Source: CBDCWT01 sp965223305 (GTDB lineage: Bacteria > Planctomycetota > Planctomycetia > Pirellulales > Pirellulaceae). Taken from it: a stretch of 64,000 nt of DNA. The position numbers and the translations under genes are program-made. Shown here one piece after another: positions 63,827-64,000 of this stretch. The stretch is from NCBI GenBank assembly GCA_965223305.1, contig CBDCWT010000073.1, forward strand, positions 75,004-139,003, given 5' to 3'. The stretch's first letter is position 1. The number at the start of each line of letters is the position of its first letter. Below the pieces are notes generated by a model, which ran no database searches, had not been told where the DNA came from, and worked only from the letters and a program-made list of their open reading frames with translations.

Positions 63827-64000
63827 TCACAGCACCCAACCGTCGCGGTACTCGCGGCGCAAGAATCGCTCGGCTTGCGGGACACTGGGGATCGTCAAGC
63901 TCTGTGGATTCCAGTCGATGCGCTGTCCGCAGCGGTGAGCTACATTGCCGAGCAGGACCGTTTCGGTCAGCGCTCCGGCATAGTCAAAGTTGCAGGTTGT
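63827..64000 (-). CDS. Gfo/Idh/MocA-family oxidoreductase, C-terminal end (gene runs out of window)
   Basis: The frame is open to the window edge on the minus strand; 57 residues are visible. NFDYAGALTETVLLGNVAHR and REYRDGWVL before the stop match the C-terminal end of planctomycete Gfo/Idh/MocA proteins (pattern NFDYAGPLTE.VLLGNVA.R ... REYR.GW.L). The start lies outside the window. Confidence 0.8.
   Translation of the reverse strand, partial: TTCNFDYAGALTETVLLGNVAHRCGQRIDWNPQSLTIPSVPQAERFLRREYRDGWVL

Overview
The window looks like a chromosomal segment of a planctomycete of the Pirellula/Rhodopirellula type. This is inferred from gene content and was not tested by phylogeny. The pointers are G+C-rich DNA by eye, a secreted CxPSR sulfatase, Tat-exported Gfo/Idh/MocA oxidoreductases, an ECF sigma factor coupled to a membrane Ser/Thr kinase, separate CoaC and CoaB genes, manganese-type ABC permeases fused to DtxR-like domains, and intergenic space crowded with short hairpin repeats.

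Layout. 1-5.9 kb: the end of an FAD oxidoreductase, a conserved unknown, an S1-domain protein, a BASS transporter and an exported thioredoxin-fold protein. 6.3-8.0 kb: a complete IS1380-family element. 8.2-15.5 kb (minus strand): pfkB-type kinase, thpR, recA, an HtrA-like protease and alaS. 16-24 kb: a DUF4332 protein, a large exported protein, an exported esterase, and a yedK/fucU locus split by a PIN toxin cassette between 485-bp direct repeats. 24-32.6 kb: glnS (minus), then tpiA-secG-yicC-gmk-rpoZ-coaC-coaB and a bifunctional-nuclease protein. 32.7-33.5 kb: a tandem repeat array. 33.6-37 kb: sigma factor, kinase and exported protein. 37.5-43.2 kb: 5'-3' exonuclease, SNF2 helicase, sulfatase, endonuclease IV. 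43.4-49.9 kb: a tripartite export system (TolC, HlyD, MacB-type permease). 50.0-54.9 kb (minus): a manganese-type ABC importer. 55.4-63.4 kb: an acetyltransferase, an M16 peptidase pair, ndk, pyrF, a Thr/Ser dehydratase-type PLP enzyme and a Gfo/Idh protein. The window ends inside a second Gfo/Idh gene.

The most notable content is the mobile and repetitive DNA. Four 174-176 bp foldback elements (MITEs) carry the same 16-bp ends, bar one base, as the resident IS1380 element and the same 4-bp YTAR target duplications, so they look like non-autonomous partners of it. At least three families of REP-like hairpins (called REP-A, REP-B and REP-C here) show compensatory base changes in their stems. 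The IS sits in the loop of one REP-A copy, and REP-B supplies the stop codon of two genes.

Caution on sequence quality. Nine genes, including recA and alaS, are broken by about 17 frame shifts. Each one is a +1 shift, mostly one extra base in a G or C run. This pattern suggests homopolymer over-calling rather than gene decay, so these genes are annotated across their full spans. No tRNA, rRNA or CRISPR array was seen.
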